IMG/VR virus record: IMGVR_UViG_3300003321_000470
Coordinates: 1 to 29,145 of that record
DNA: 29,145 nt
Strand: one strand, 5' to 3'
Source of the DNA: a virus
Below the pieces are notes generated by a model. That model saw only the letters and a program-made list of their open reading frames with translations, made no database searches and was not told the origin of the DNA. The position numbers and the translations under genes are program-made. Shown here piece by piece: positions 22,480 to 29,145 of the stretch; within the stretch, counting starts at the first letter, position 1; the number at the start of each line of letters is the position of its first letter.

Positions 22480-24479
22480 GTTTCGCTGTCGATGCAGTCG
22501 CCGAGACCTTGACCGGTTTCGGGGTGGACGTCCCCGGTGTCACGGGCGACGGAGCCGCCTTCGGGGGCGTGGAACTGCAATTCCAGTCGCAGGGTGTCGA
22601 CCTGGGCGACCCGAACGCAAGCATCCTGGACTTCAATTTCGGCACCATCGCCAAGCGCGGCACCGGTGGCGACGCGAACAAGGTCACCCTGAAGATCGTC
22701 GGCGCCGAGTGGGACATCAACTCGTACCTCACCGACGAGGAGATCGCTGACACGCGCAACCCCGACGGACCGACGATCGATCTGACGGACAAGATCCAGG
22801 GCGCGCTCGACTATCTGGCAGCCCTCTACGCGGGCACCCCCGCGGCGAATGACCGGGCGGCGAGCTTCTGCGGCTACTTGCGCCTGCACGGCTCCTACCT
22901 CGTGCGTCAGCTCTCGCTGATCCCGACGATCGGGATCCAGGGCGACAACATGCGTGACACGATCCTCGTTCAGGCGAGCGGGGCGACCGACCACATGATC
23001 CGCGTGCTGGCGCGCTTCGGCAAGATCGACGGCGCGCGCAGCGTCTACTGCATGCTGCGCGACTTCTCGATCCTGGGCAACGGTGGCTTCGGTCCAACGG
23101 AACTCGACGGCAATGGCTACGTGCCGGCGCCGCTGCACGGCGTCTACGTCGAGAGCGCGGGCAACGACCCAGACCACCAGAGCAACTACCGCTACAACTC
23201 GGTGCTGATGCTGCACGTCAGCATCAGCTACATGAGCGGGTCGGCGGTTTCCGTCGTGCTGTCGCGGCACGCGCCGAAGCTGCGCTTCTGCTACTTCGCG
23301 AAATGCGGCCTGACCGCGCTCAGCGATGGCACCTATCCGTCGGGCGTGTTCATCGGCTCGGACTCCGATGCCGAGGTGCTGCACTGCGGCTCGGGCGGCC
23401 ACGGCGGCCACTCCTACGAAGTCCGGGCCTGCGAAACGATCCAGTTCAACGGCGGCGATTGCTGGCAGTCGCACAACGCCAACCTCAACTACCGGGCACT
23501 GTTCCTGTACGGTATGCGATATGCCGTGATCCGCGGACTCGACATCAACGGTGCGCTCGAGTACCAGGGCGTGCCGCCCACGACGCCGGAGCGTGTCACC
23601 CCGTTCCGGGTGCTGCACAACAATTTCCGCTTCCGCCTGGGCAGTTTCGGCACGAACGATGACGACGGCCAGCCCTCGCCGCTCGAAGCCTACATCATCA
23701 TGGCGCACGCGCCCATGGCGATCAGCGCGCACAACACGTTCACGCCCTACTACAAGTCGGACGGCACCATCGGCGCGCGTCCACAGTACATCTATTCGCT
23801 TTCGAGCCAGACGATCCTGTGCGCGAGTGACGTGCTCCCTGATCCGACCGACCCGAACTGGCCGGCGGGGCAAGACATCAACGTCACGCCGGACTACACG
23901 ACGATCACGAACGACTTCAGCAAGCTTGTCGGAACCTGGGGCGCGCAGGATGCCCTCGCCGGCCTGCATCGTCAGCTGTTCCTGCGTACGGGATTCGTCG
24001 AAGGCGTCGACTCAGGCGCGGTCGGCCGCACGAACGGTGACAACGTGCCGATCTGGGCTGTCGGGTGGAACAACATCAGCAACGTCAACCGGGCTCAGGC
24101 GATCGTACTCGCCTCCGGCGCGACCGCGGATGTCGCAACGCTCAATCTGGCACCCGGGCGCTATAAGCTGTACGGCAAGGTGCAGTACGTCGCCAACGCC
24201 GTCAGCCACGCGGTGTGCAAGATGGGCATCGGAACCGTCTCCGCGCCGGCAAGCATCCCCGACACCTCCGCGAAGAACTACACCGCGGAGGTCGTCTCGT
24301 TCCCGGCAGCTGAAACGGGCGACATCCACAGCCAGTCGATCGGCCCCGTGTTCATCACGGTCGATCGAGCGGACACCCCTCTCGGTAGCACCATCACTTA
24401 TTACCTGAGCGTCAACGCCACCTTCACCGGTACAGGGCTGGCCGCCTTCGCGGCTTTCAAGGTGGAGCGCTTCACGTGA
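22476..24479 (+). CDS. Tailspike 2, beta-helix protein
   Basis: This gene encodes 667 residues from ATG 22476 (ATGA overlap). The N-terminal 100 residues (GVELQFQSQGVDLG, then KVTLKIVGAEWDIN) differ from spike 1 and would anchor it at another site. From about residue 130 a parallel beta-helix follows (TIGIQGDNMRDTILVQ, VYCMLRDFSILGNGG and HAPKLRFCYFAKCG), and the last 130 residues form a beta-sandwich-like end (APGRYKLYGKVQYVANAV, ITYYLSVNATFTGTG). It probably binds or degrades a surface glycan. With spike 1 at 14685 the phage has two spikes of almost equal length that share no anchor. Confidence 0.78.
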   Translation: MSFAVDAVAETLTGFGVDVPGVTGDGAAFGGVELQFQSQGVDLGDPNASILDFNFGTIAKRGTGGDANKVTLKIVGAEWDINSYLTDEEIADTRNPDGPTIDLTDKIQGALDYLAALYAGTPAANDRAASFCGYLRLHGSYLVRQLSLIPTIGIQGDNMRDTILVQASGATDHMIRVLARFGKIDGARSVYCMLRDFSILGNGGFGPTELDGNGYVPAPLHGVYVESAGNDPDHQSNYRYNSVLMLHVSISYMSGSAVSVVLSRHAPKLRFCYFAKCGLTALSDGTYPSGVFIGSDSDAEVLHCGSGGHGGHSYEVRACETIQFNGGDCWQSHNANLNYRALFLYGMRYAVIRGLDINGALEYQGVPPTTPERVTPFRVLHNNFRFRLGSFGTNDDDGQPSPLEAYIIMAHAPMAISAHNTFTPYYKSDGTIGARPQYIYSLSSQTILCASDVLPDPTDPNWPAGQDINVTPDYTTITNDFSKLVGTWGAQDALAGLHRQLFLRTGFVEGVDSGAVGRTNGDNVPIWAVGWNNISNVNRAQAIVLASGATADVATLNLAPGRYKLYGKVQYVANAVSHAVCKMGIGTVSAPASIPDTSAKNYTAEVVSFPAAETGDIHSQSIGPVFITVDRADTPLGSTITYYLSVNATFTGTGLAAFAAFKVERFT

Positions 24480-26221
24480 CCCGCGTTGCGCACGAGCAGT
24501 TCGGCGGCATCGCGCCGCGGGTGGGGCCGACGCGGCTGCCACCCGGCGGCGCGCAGGACGCGATGAACGCGAAATTGCTTTCGGGTGACCTGGAAGCGTG
24601 GCGACAGTTCGCGGCCACGAAGACGCTCGCGATGTCGGCGCCGGTGCTGTCGATCTACCTGCTGGGTGGCGCCTGGTTGTCGTGGAGCGTCGATGTCGAC
24701 GCCGCGCGGGGGCCGGTGGCGGGCGACACGACGCTGCGCCTGTACCTGACCGGCCCGGGCGCCTACTCGACGCCGCGCTTCACGAACTACGATCTCGCCA
24801 CGACCGGTGCGGAGCCGTTCCCCGTGACCACACGCCCGCTCGGCGTGCCCGCTCCGGAAGACCCGCCGCTGGTGTCCTGCACGGTCTTCTCCGGGGCCAC
24901 GCCGACCGAGACCACGTCCTACGTCTATACCTACGTCAACGACCTTGGGCAGGAATCGGCGCAGTCCCCGGCGGCAACCACCGATAGTTTCGGGGGGAGT
25001 TTCATCTTCTCGCCCGACGGCACCGGCAGCGGTGACAATACCGTCGAGAATTCGATTTTCGTTCCAATAATCTCGACGGATATCCCGTCGGACTACAACA
25101 TCGTCGCGTGGCGTCTTTACCGTGCGGTGAGCGGCGCGACAGGCACGGTTTTCCGATTTGTTTCTGAATCGGCAATTGGCGTTACTGTCGTGGGCGATTT
25201 TCATGCCGATCAGCTACTCGGTGACGTGATTCCGACCGCCCCGGATTGGGATCTTCCGCCGAGTGATATGCAGGGTATCCTCGCGTTGCCGAACGGGGTC
25301 ATGGCTGGTTTTTCCAAGAACCAGTTGTGCCTCTCGGCAATCGATTTTCCGCACGCGTGGCCGGTCAGTAATCGCTACGCCACCGATACCGATATCGTTG
25401 GTATCGGAAACATCGATACGACCGTCGTCATCTTCACGAAGTCGTTCCTGTACGTGGCGTCGGGGGTCGACCCGGCAGCCTACGTTATGTCGAAATTCGA
25501 GGTGCCGCACGCAGGCGTCTCGAAGCGCTCGATCGCCTACGTCGATGGCGTGGGCGTGATCGGCGCGACGGCCGATGGGCTGCGCGTCGTGCGTGGCCCA
25601 GGGCAGTCGGAGCTGATCACACGCCAGTTCTTCACGCGCCAGCAATGGCAGGCCCTCAACCCGATATCGATCCTCGGTACCTCGCACGACTCGGTCTACT
25701 TCATGTTCTACGATACCGGCCTCTCAGCCGGCCGGGGCGGGTACGCACTTGACGTGACGCCCGGAGGCTTCGGCCTCGTGCCGCTGTCATTCCACGCCTC
25801 CGCGGCCTTCAACGATCCAGAGACCGACCAGCTGTTCCTCGTGCTCGCCACGGTCAATGAGCCGACAGCAACCGGACTGCCGCTCGCGTCAACGGCACCC
25901 ACCGCCGACGGCGTGACGATTTTCGAGTTCGATTCTCCGGACGGCGACGGGTTGCTCGTCTACCGATACCGTACACGGCTGAACGAACTCGCGATTCCGG
26001 CTGCACCGCTGATTGCGATGCTACGCGCGGCCGACTACACGAATATTGTGTGGCGCATCATTGGCGACGGCGCAGTCATCTTCGAAGCTGCAATCTCGAG
26101 TATCGGCGAGTTCACGCTCCCCGACCTGGGGAGCGTCTACGATTATCTCGAGTTCGAGCTTATCGGCACGTCAACCGTGCGGAATGCGCAAGTCGCCGAA
26201 GACGTTGAGGAACTGCAATGA
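24476..26221 (+). CDS. Tail nozzle / stabilisation-type protein
   Basis: This gene encodes 581 residues from GTG 24476, overlapping the previous stop. The N-terminus (FGGIAPRVGPTRLPPGGAQD, then AMNAKLLSGDLEAWR) is the signature opening of a podovirus tail-nozzle family. The rest is beta-rich with repeated blade-like units (VIFTKSFLYVASGV, GVGVIGATADGLRVVRGP and DSVYFMFYDTG), as expected of a beta-propeller like P22 gp10 or T7 gp12. It would seal the tail end and hold packaged DNA. Length fits. The exact family is inferred from the opening motif and context. Confidence 0.75.
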   Translation: MTRVAHEQFGGIAPRVGPTRLPPGGAQDAMNAKLLSGDLEAWRQFAATKTLAMSAPVLSIYLLGGAWLSWSVDVDAARGPVAGDTTLRLYLTGPGAYSTPRFTNYDLATTGAEPFPVTTRPLGVPAPEDPPLVSCTVFSGATPTETTSYVYTYVNDLGQESAQSPAATTDSFGGSFIFSPDGTGSGDNTVENSIFVPIISTDIPSDYNIVAWRLYRAVSGATGTVFRFVSESAIGVTVVGDFHADQLLGDVIPTAPDWDLPPSDMQGILALPNGVMAGFSKNQLCLSAIDFPHAWPVSNRYATDTDIVGIGNIDTTVVIFTKSFLYVASGVDPAAYVMSKFEVPHAGVSKRSIAYVDGVGVIGATADGLRVVRGPGQSELITRQFFTRQQWQALNPISILGTSHDSVYFMFYDTGLSAGRGGYALDVTPGGFGLVPLSFHASAAFNDPETDQLFLVLATVNEPTATGLPLASTAPTADGVTIFEFDSPDGDGLLVYRYRTRLNELAIPAAPLIAMLRAADYTNIVWRIIGDGAVIFEAAISSIGEFTLPDLGSVYDYLEFELIGTSTVRNAQVAEDVEELQ

Positions 26222-26667
26222 CCGGCATCGCGATTCCACGCCCCGACCGCGACGGCAATATCCCGGCGCGAGCCGTCGTTGAATTCTGCACGCAGGTCAT
26301 GCAGCAGCTCGAACAGCTGCAGCGGCAGCTCATGACGCCGTCGGGGGCAAGCGTGCAGGACGCGATCAACGGTCTCTTGAAGCAGCCCGACGGCGTCGTG
26401 GTGAAGGTGGCTGGCAACCTGTTCACGGCCCCTATCGGCGACACCAGCGGCCTCAAGCTGACCGTGAAGCAGTCCCCGAGCAGCACCGTCACCAATGCCG
26501 CGCTGACGGTACCGTTGCTGGCCGGCGTCGCTGACGGCGCCGACGGGCTGCTCGCCAAGAGCGGTGCGGGGGCACTGCAACCGCGCACGCTGGTGGCCGG
26601 AACCGGTTTCGTATTCACGATCGACAACGCGAACGGCGCCGGGGGGAATCCGACGTTCCACACGTGA
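26218..26667 (+). CDS. Small virion-region protein, coiled coil plus beta
   Basis: This gene encodes 149 residues from ATG 26218, with an ATGA overlap. It has an N-terminal amphipathic helix (AVVEFCTQVMQQLEQLQRQL) suited to a trimeric coiled coil, then a Gly/Ala/Thr-rich beta part (GVVVKVAGNLFTAP, LVAGTGFVFTIDNANG). No family is recognised. A short fibre-like or needle-like tail part is a fair guess from the coiled-coil-then-beta order and from its place after the nozzle gene. Confidence 0.6.
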   Translation: MTGIAIPRPDRDGNIPARAVVEFCTQVMQQLEQLQRQLMTPSGASVQDAINGLLKQPDGVVVKVAGNLFTAPIGDTSGLKLTVKQSPSSTVTNAALTVPLLAGVADGADGLLAKSGAGALQPRTLVAGTGFVFTIDNANGAGGNPTFHT

Positions 26668-27062
26668 TCGCCGGCACGCCTTTCCTGTTCGCGGAGCCGG
26701 GCACGGAAGGAGCGACGATCGCCCACGCGCTTCTCGGCACGCGACACCGGCTGATGACGCTCGCCGAAGTGTACGAACTCAAGGCACAATGCGAGGACGG
26801 TTCGGCCTGGTGCTTGATCGGGCCGGTGGGGGTCTTGGTCGTATCACTCGAGCCCGCGGGAGACGAGCTCGAATTGTTCGTGAAGCTCGCCGTGAGCAGC
26901 GAGCACGGAGCCTTCCGGCGCTGCGAGCGCCACATTCGCGCAATCGCGCGGGAACTCGGAGCGGCGCAGATCGCTTTTCAGGCCCGCCGGCGCGGGTGGG
27001 GCCGAGTCCTCGGCCCGAACTGGCAACGGCGTGGGAGCGTCGAATTCGTGAGGAGCGTGTGA
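26664..27062 (+). CDS. Hypothetical GNAT-like small protein
   Basis: This gene encodes 132 residues from GTG 26664, overlapping the previous stop. A beta-strand pair (CLIGPVGVLVVSLEPAGDEL), a helix (FRRCERHIRAIARELGAA) and an Arg-rich end (RRRGWGRVLGPNW) give the alpha/beta order of the GNAT acetyltransferase fold, as in small proteins found among podovirus ejection genes. No acetyl-CoA loop (Q/RxxGxG/A) can be recognised, so enzyme activity is doubtful. It overlaps the next gene by one base. It could be a virion or assembly protein. Confidence 0.55.
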   Translation: MIAGTPFLFAEPGTEGATIAHALLGTRHRLMTLAEVYELKAQCEDGSAWCLIGPVGVLVVSLEPAGDELELFVKLAVSSEHGAFRRCERHIRAIARELGAAQIAFQARRRGWGRVLGPNWQRRGSVEFVRSV

Positions 27063-27724
27063 TGGCTGGAGGCAGCGGAAAGGTCGGCGAAACGAGCGCG
27101 CAGGTCGCGCTCGCCCAGCACGCGCAAGACGTCATGGACGACTACAAGGCGCGCTGGCTGCCGGTGCAGCAGAGGTTCGCTGGGCAAATCGAGAATCTCG
27201 GGACGCCGGGCTCGGCACTGCGCAAGGAAGCCATTGCCCACGCCTCCAACGACGAGGCGATCCAGTTTGCGGGCGCCCGTGACAAGGCGCTTGCGGCCGC
27301 CGCGGCGCGCGGTATCCAGGCAGGCGGCGGCCGGTTCGATCTCGGCGTGACCGGCCTCGAGAGCAGCGAGGCCAAGGGCTCGGGCCTGAGTGCCGTCCTC
27401 AGCGACCAGATGGTCAACGACGCTTACACCAAGGGCCTGACCTCGCTCATGCAGATCGGCCAGGGCCAGGCGACCGAGGTGGGGCAAGGACTGGAATCCC
27501 AGGCGCGCGCGAGCGGCATTCAGGCACAAGCCGACGCGCAGGCCGCGCTCGAGAACACCGAAGCGAATGCAGGCGCGGCCGGCACGGCGCTGGGTCTCGG
27601 GATCCAGCAAGGCGCGAGCTGGCTGCAGAATCGACCGCCTCCGGTCACGACCGGCTCGAACCCGAACGGCTACCTCGGCACCCTGAACAACCCGTCCGCT
27701 TACGTGGCGGGAAACGGAGGCTGA
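27062..27724 (+). CDS. Putative internal virion (ejection) protein A
   Basis: This gene encodes 220 residues, with AGGAG upstream of ATG 27062 (TGATG overlap). It is helical and Ala/Gln/Gly-rich (DVMDDYKARWLPVQQRFAGQ, TSLMQIGQGQATEVGQGLES), with Gly-rich turns and a disordered C-terminus. It shares the W/F-x-P-x-x-x-x helix idea with the next gene. Small helical proteins after the nozzle gene are, in podoviruses, typically ejected with the DNA to form a channel through the cell envelope. The role is inferred from position and composition. Confidence 0.62.
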   Translation: MAGGSGKVGETSAQVALAQHAQDVMDDYKARWLPVQQRFAGQIENLGTPGSALRKEAIAHASNDEAIQFAGARDKALAAAAARGIQAGGGRFDLGVTGLESSEAKGSGLSAVLSDQMVNDAYTKGLTSLMQIGQGQATEVGQGLESQARASGIQAQADAQAALENTEANAGAAGTALGLGIQQGASWLQNRPPPVTTGSNPNGYLGTLNNPSAYVAGNGG

Positions 27725-27725
27725 G

Positions 27726-28286
27726 ATGGGCTTTTTCGATACGCTCGTGAATCCAGGGAGCCTGTTCGGCGAAGGCGCCAAGGGGCCGCTGCAAAACGGG
27801 CTCGAGGCTTCCTACAACGGCTTCGGTGCGACCAAGGACCTGCTCAGTGCCACCGGTGATCGGCTCAGCGGGAACGGCGGTCCGCCGCCTTCGACGACGG
27901 CGAGCGATATCTACGCGGAGCTGACGCGCGAGCAGTGGGAGAACTACGTGCAGACCTTCGTGCCGATCGAAAACCAGTTGATCGCCTACGCGACCAACGA
28001 CCAGCAGCCGCTGCTCGAGGCCCAGGCCGCGCAGAAGGACGTGCTGGGGCAGTTCGACCAGACCGGCGCGAACGAACAGCGCCGGCTGCAGTCGCTCGGT
28101 ATCACACTGTCGCCACAGGAAGCTGCAGCGAGCGCGCGCGTGCAAGACAACGACCGCGCGCTCGCCGTCGTCCAAGGGCAGAACCTGGCGATGGACCTCA
28201 CGCGCCAACGCCAACAGGGCATCCTCGGCAACCCGGCGCCCAGCACCGGCTCGATCGCTGCGCAGGCGAGTGGCCTGCAGGTCTAG
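27726..28286 (+). CDS. Putative internal virion (ejection) protein B
   Basis: This gene encodes 186 residues, with GGAGG before ATG 27726. The N-terminus is Gly-rich with an amphipathic start (MGFFDTLVNPGSLFGEG). Residues about 60-160 are helical and Gln-rich (REQWENYVQTFVPIENQLIA, VVQGQNLAMDLTRQRQQG). It resembles gene 27062-27724 in composition and in the W-x-x-Y-x-x-x-F-x-P start of its main helix, so the two may be distant relatives or partners in one ejection complex. The function is inferred only. Confidence 0.6.
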   Translation: MGFFDTLVNPGSLFGEGAKGPLQNGLEASYNGFGATKDLLSATGDRLSGNGGPPPSTTASDIYAELTREQWENYVQTFVPIENQLIAYATNDQQPLLEAQAAQKDVLGQFDQTGANEQRRLQSLGITLSPQEAAASARVQDNDRALAVVQGQNLAMDLTRQRQQGILGNPAPSTGSIAAQASGLQV

Positions 28287-28295
28287 GAGAACATC

Positions 28296-28574
28296 ATGGC
28301 CGGCATTCAAGGTGCATCGCTCGCGAGCGTGGGCCTGGGAATCCAGAAGGAAGCCCTCGACGAATTTTCAGCGACCGCCAACGAGGAAGCGCGCCGCAAC
28401 GCCGAGAACACGCAGATCGAAGCGCAGCGCAAATCCGGGAACATGGCCCTCGGCAGCACGGTCGGCGGCCTGGCCGGCGGGGCGATCGCAGGGGCCGAAT
28501 GGGGCTCCGCGGCCGGGCCGTGGGGCACGCTGGTCGGCGCCGTTGCGGGCGCCCTGTTCGGCAAACTTTTCTGA
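28296..28574 (+). CDS. Glycine-zipper membrane/ejection protein
   Basis: This gene encodes 92 residues, with AGGAG before ATG 28296. The N-terminal half is a polar helix (EALDEFSATANEEARRNAEN). The C-terminal 40 residues are two glycine-zipper helices (STVGGLAGGAIAGAEWGSAA, TLVGAVAGALFGKLF), the kind that pack tightly in membranes. Such a protein carried in the virion could insert in the inner membrane during DNA ejection; a holin is the alternative, but no endolysin gene is near. It has no signal peptide. Confidence 0.65.
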   Translation: MAGIQGASLASVGLGIQKEALDEFSATANEEARRNAENTQIEAQRKSGNMALGSTVGGLAGGAIAGAEWGSAAGPWGTLVGAVAGALFGKLF

Positions 28575-28584
28575 GGAGTGAGCG

Positions 28585-29145
28585 ATGTCAGTCGGCGGTT
28601 CCGCAGCGCAAGGCATTCAGTCCGGGTTCGAGCTCGGGCTGCAAGCCGACGCGGCCCGGCAGCGCCGCTACGAGTTCGAGCGCGAGCACGCCCTGCGCGA
28701 GGAAGCGCAGGCGCGGCTGAACAAGCAAGAGGAGGACCGCTACGGGCGTCTCGTCGATGAAACGCGCCTGCGTGCCTTCGAACAGCAGCTGCAGGCCGCG
28801 GAGAAGGACATCGCGCGCTACGCCTCGATCGGGCAGCAGCCCCCCGAGGATGTCCTGCATCGCGCTGTCGCAGCGCGCATCCAACTGGAAGATGCGCAAC
28901 AGCAGCTCGCCACGACCGGGCGGCTGCAGCAACCGGCCGGGGTCACGGCCATGCCCGCGCCGCGGGCGAACGTCGCTAGCGCCGCGGTGCCCGCTTCGGC
29001 GCCCGTGCAGGGCATCCTGAGCACGTCGCCTGCCACCCCCGCGCCCGCGCCGGCCGTGCCGCCCGCGGGGGTGGGGGTGGGGGCGACCTCCGGGCTCGGC
29101 CCCCAACGCGTCCCGGCGGGTATGCCGCAGCCGCTCGACGACACG
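28585..29145 (+). CDS. Coiled-coil virion protein, N-terminal part
   Basis: ATG 28585 follows GAGGAG; the frame is open to the end of the window (187 residues, no stop), so the gene continues to the right. Residues 15-100 are a long charged, Gln/Arg/Glu-rich coiled coil (YEFEREHALREEAQARLNKQ, FEQQLQAAEKDIARYA). Then comes a Pro/Ala/Val-rich linker (APVQGILSTSPATPAPAPA). This is how large internal virion proteins of podoviruses begin, and its place after the other ejection-type genes agrees, but the C-terminal domain that would prove it is missing. Confidence 0.65.
   Translation, partial: MSVGGSAAQGIQSGFELGLQADAARQRRYEFEREHALREEAQARLNKQEEDRYGRLVDETRLRAFEQQLQAAEKDIARYASIGQQPPEDVLHRAVAARIQLEDAQQQLATTGRLQQPAGVTAMPAPRANVASAAVPASAPVQGILSTSPATPAPAPAVPPAGVGVGATSGLGPQRVPAGMPQPLDDT

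Overview
The window is a contiguous piece of a GC-rich tailed-bacteriophage genome (or prophage). Its virion gene set is that of a short-tailed phage (podovirus): terminase, a large portal, scaffold, a short coat protein, small neck adaptors, a nozzle-like protein and small ejection-type proteins, with no tape-measure, tail-tube or sheath gene. GC content and codon use suggest a host of the Burkholderia/Ralstonia/Bordetella type, but the host cannot be fixed from this sequence. No integrase, repressor, lysis gene or tRNA is visible, so lifestyle is undecided.

Layout. (1) 1-2598, plus strand: six small early-type genes, tightly packed or overlapping, including a winged-helix-like protein, a zinc-ribbon protein and an exported Cys-rich protein. 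(2) 2599-2785: a gap with a minus-strand terminator and a plus-strand terminator-like hairpin. (3) 2786-5782: a P4-type primase-helicase, followed at 5811-5940 by TTGCACAG repeats around an AT-rich stretch, a likely replication origin. (4) 6077-7909, minus strand: a four-gene operon built around a DUF932 protein, ending in a bidirectional terminator at 5994-6028. (5) 7910-8204: a control region with palindromes, then one small plus-strand gene and a 30-bp tandem repeat array just upstream of the small terminase gene. (6) 8770-29145, plus strand: the packaging and virion operon, in the order TerS, three small genes, TerL, an RNA-like gap, portal, a 40-aa mini-gene, tailspike 1, a small gene, scaffold, coat, two small genes, three paralogous adaptors, a fourth adaptor, tailspike 2, nozzle, two small tail or accessory genes and four ejection-type proteins. 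The last runs off the window.

How it fits together: the primase-helicase would open and prime replication at the adjacent repeats. The small and large terminase subunits would cut and package DNA through the portal into a coat shell built on the scaffold. The adaptors and nozzle would close the head, two beta-helix spikes would bind or degrade surface polysaccharide, and the small Ala/Gly/Gln-rich proteins would be ejected to build a conduit through the cell envelope.

Most unusual points: a folded, terminator-ended RNA candidate between terL and portal; an acidic-aromatic D-[DE]-E-x-F-W motif shared by three unrelated proteins; a free-standing 40-residue copy of the spike anchor; phased repeats before terS; iterons beside the primase; and three tandem neck-protein paralogues.
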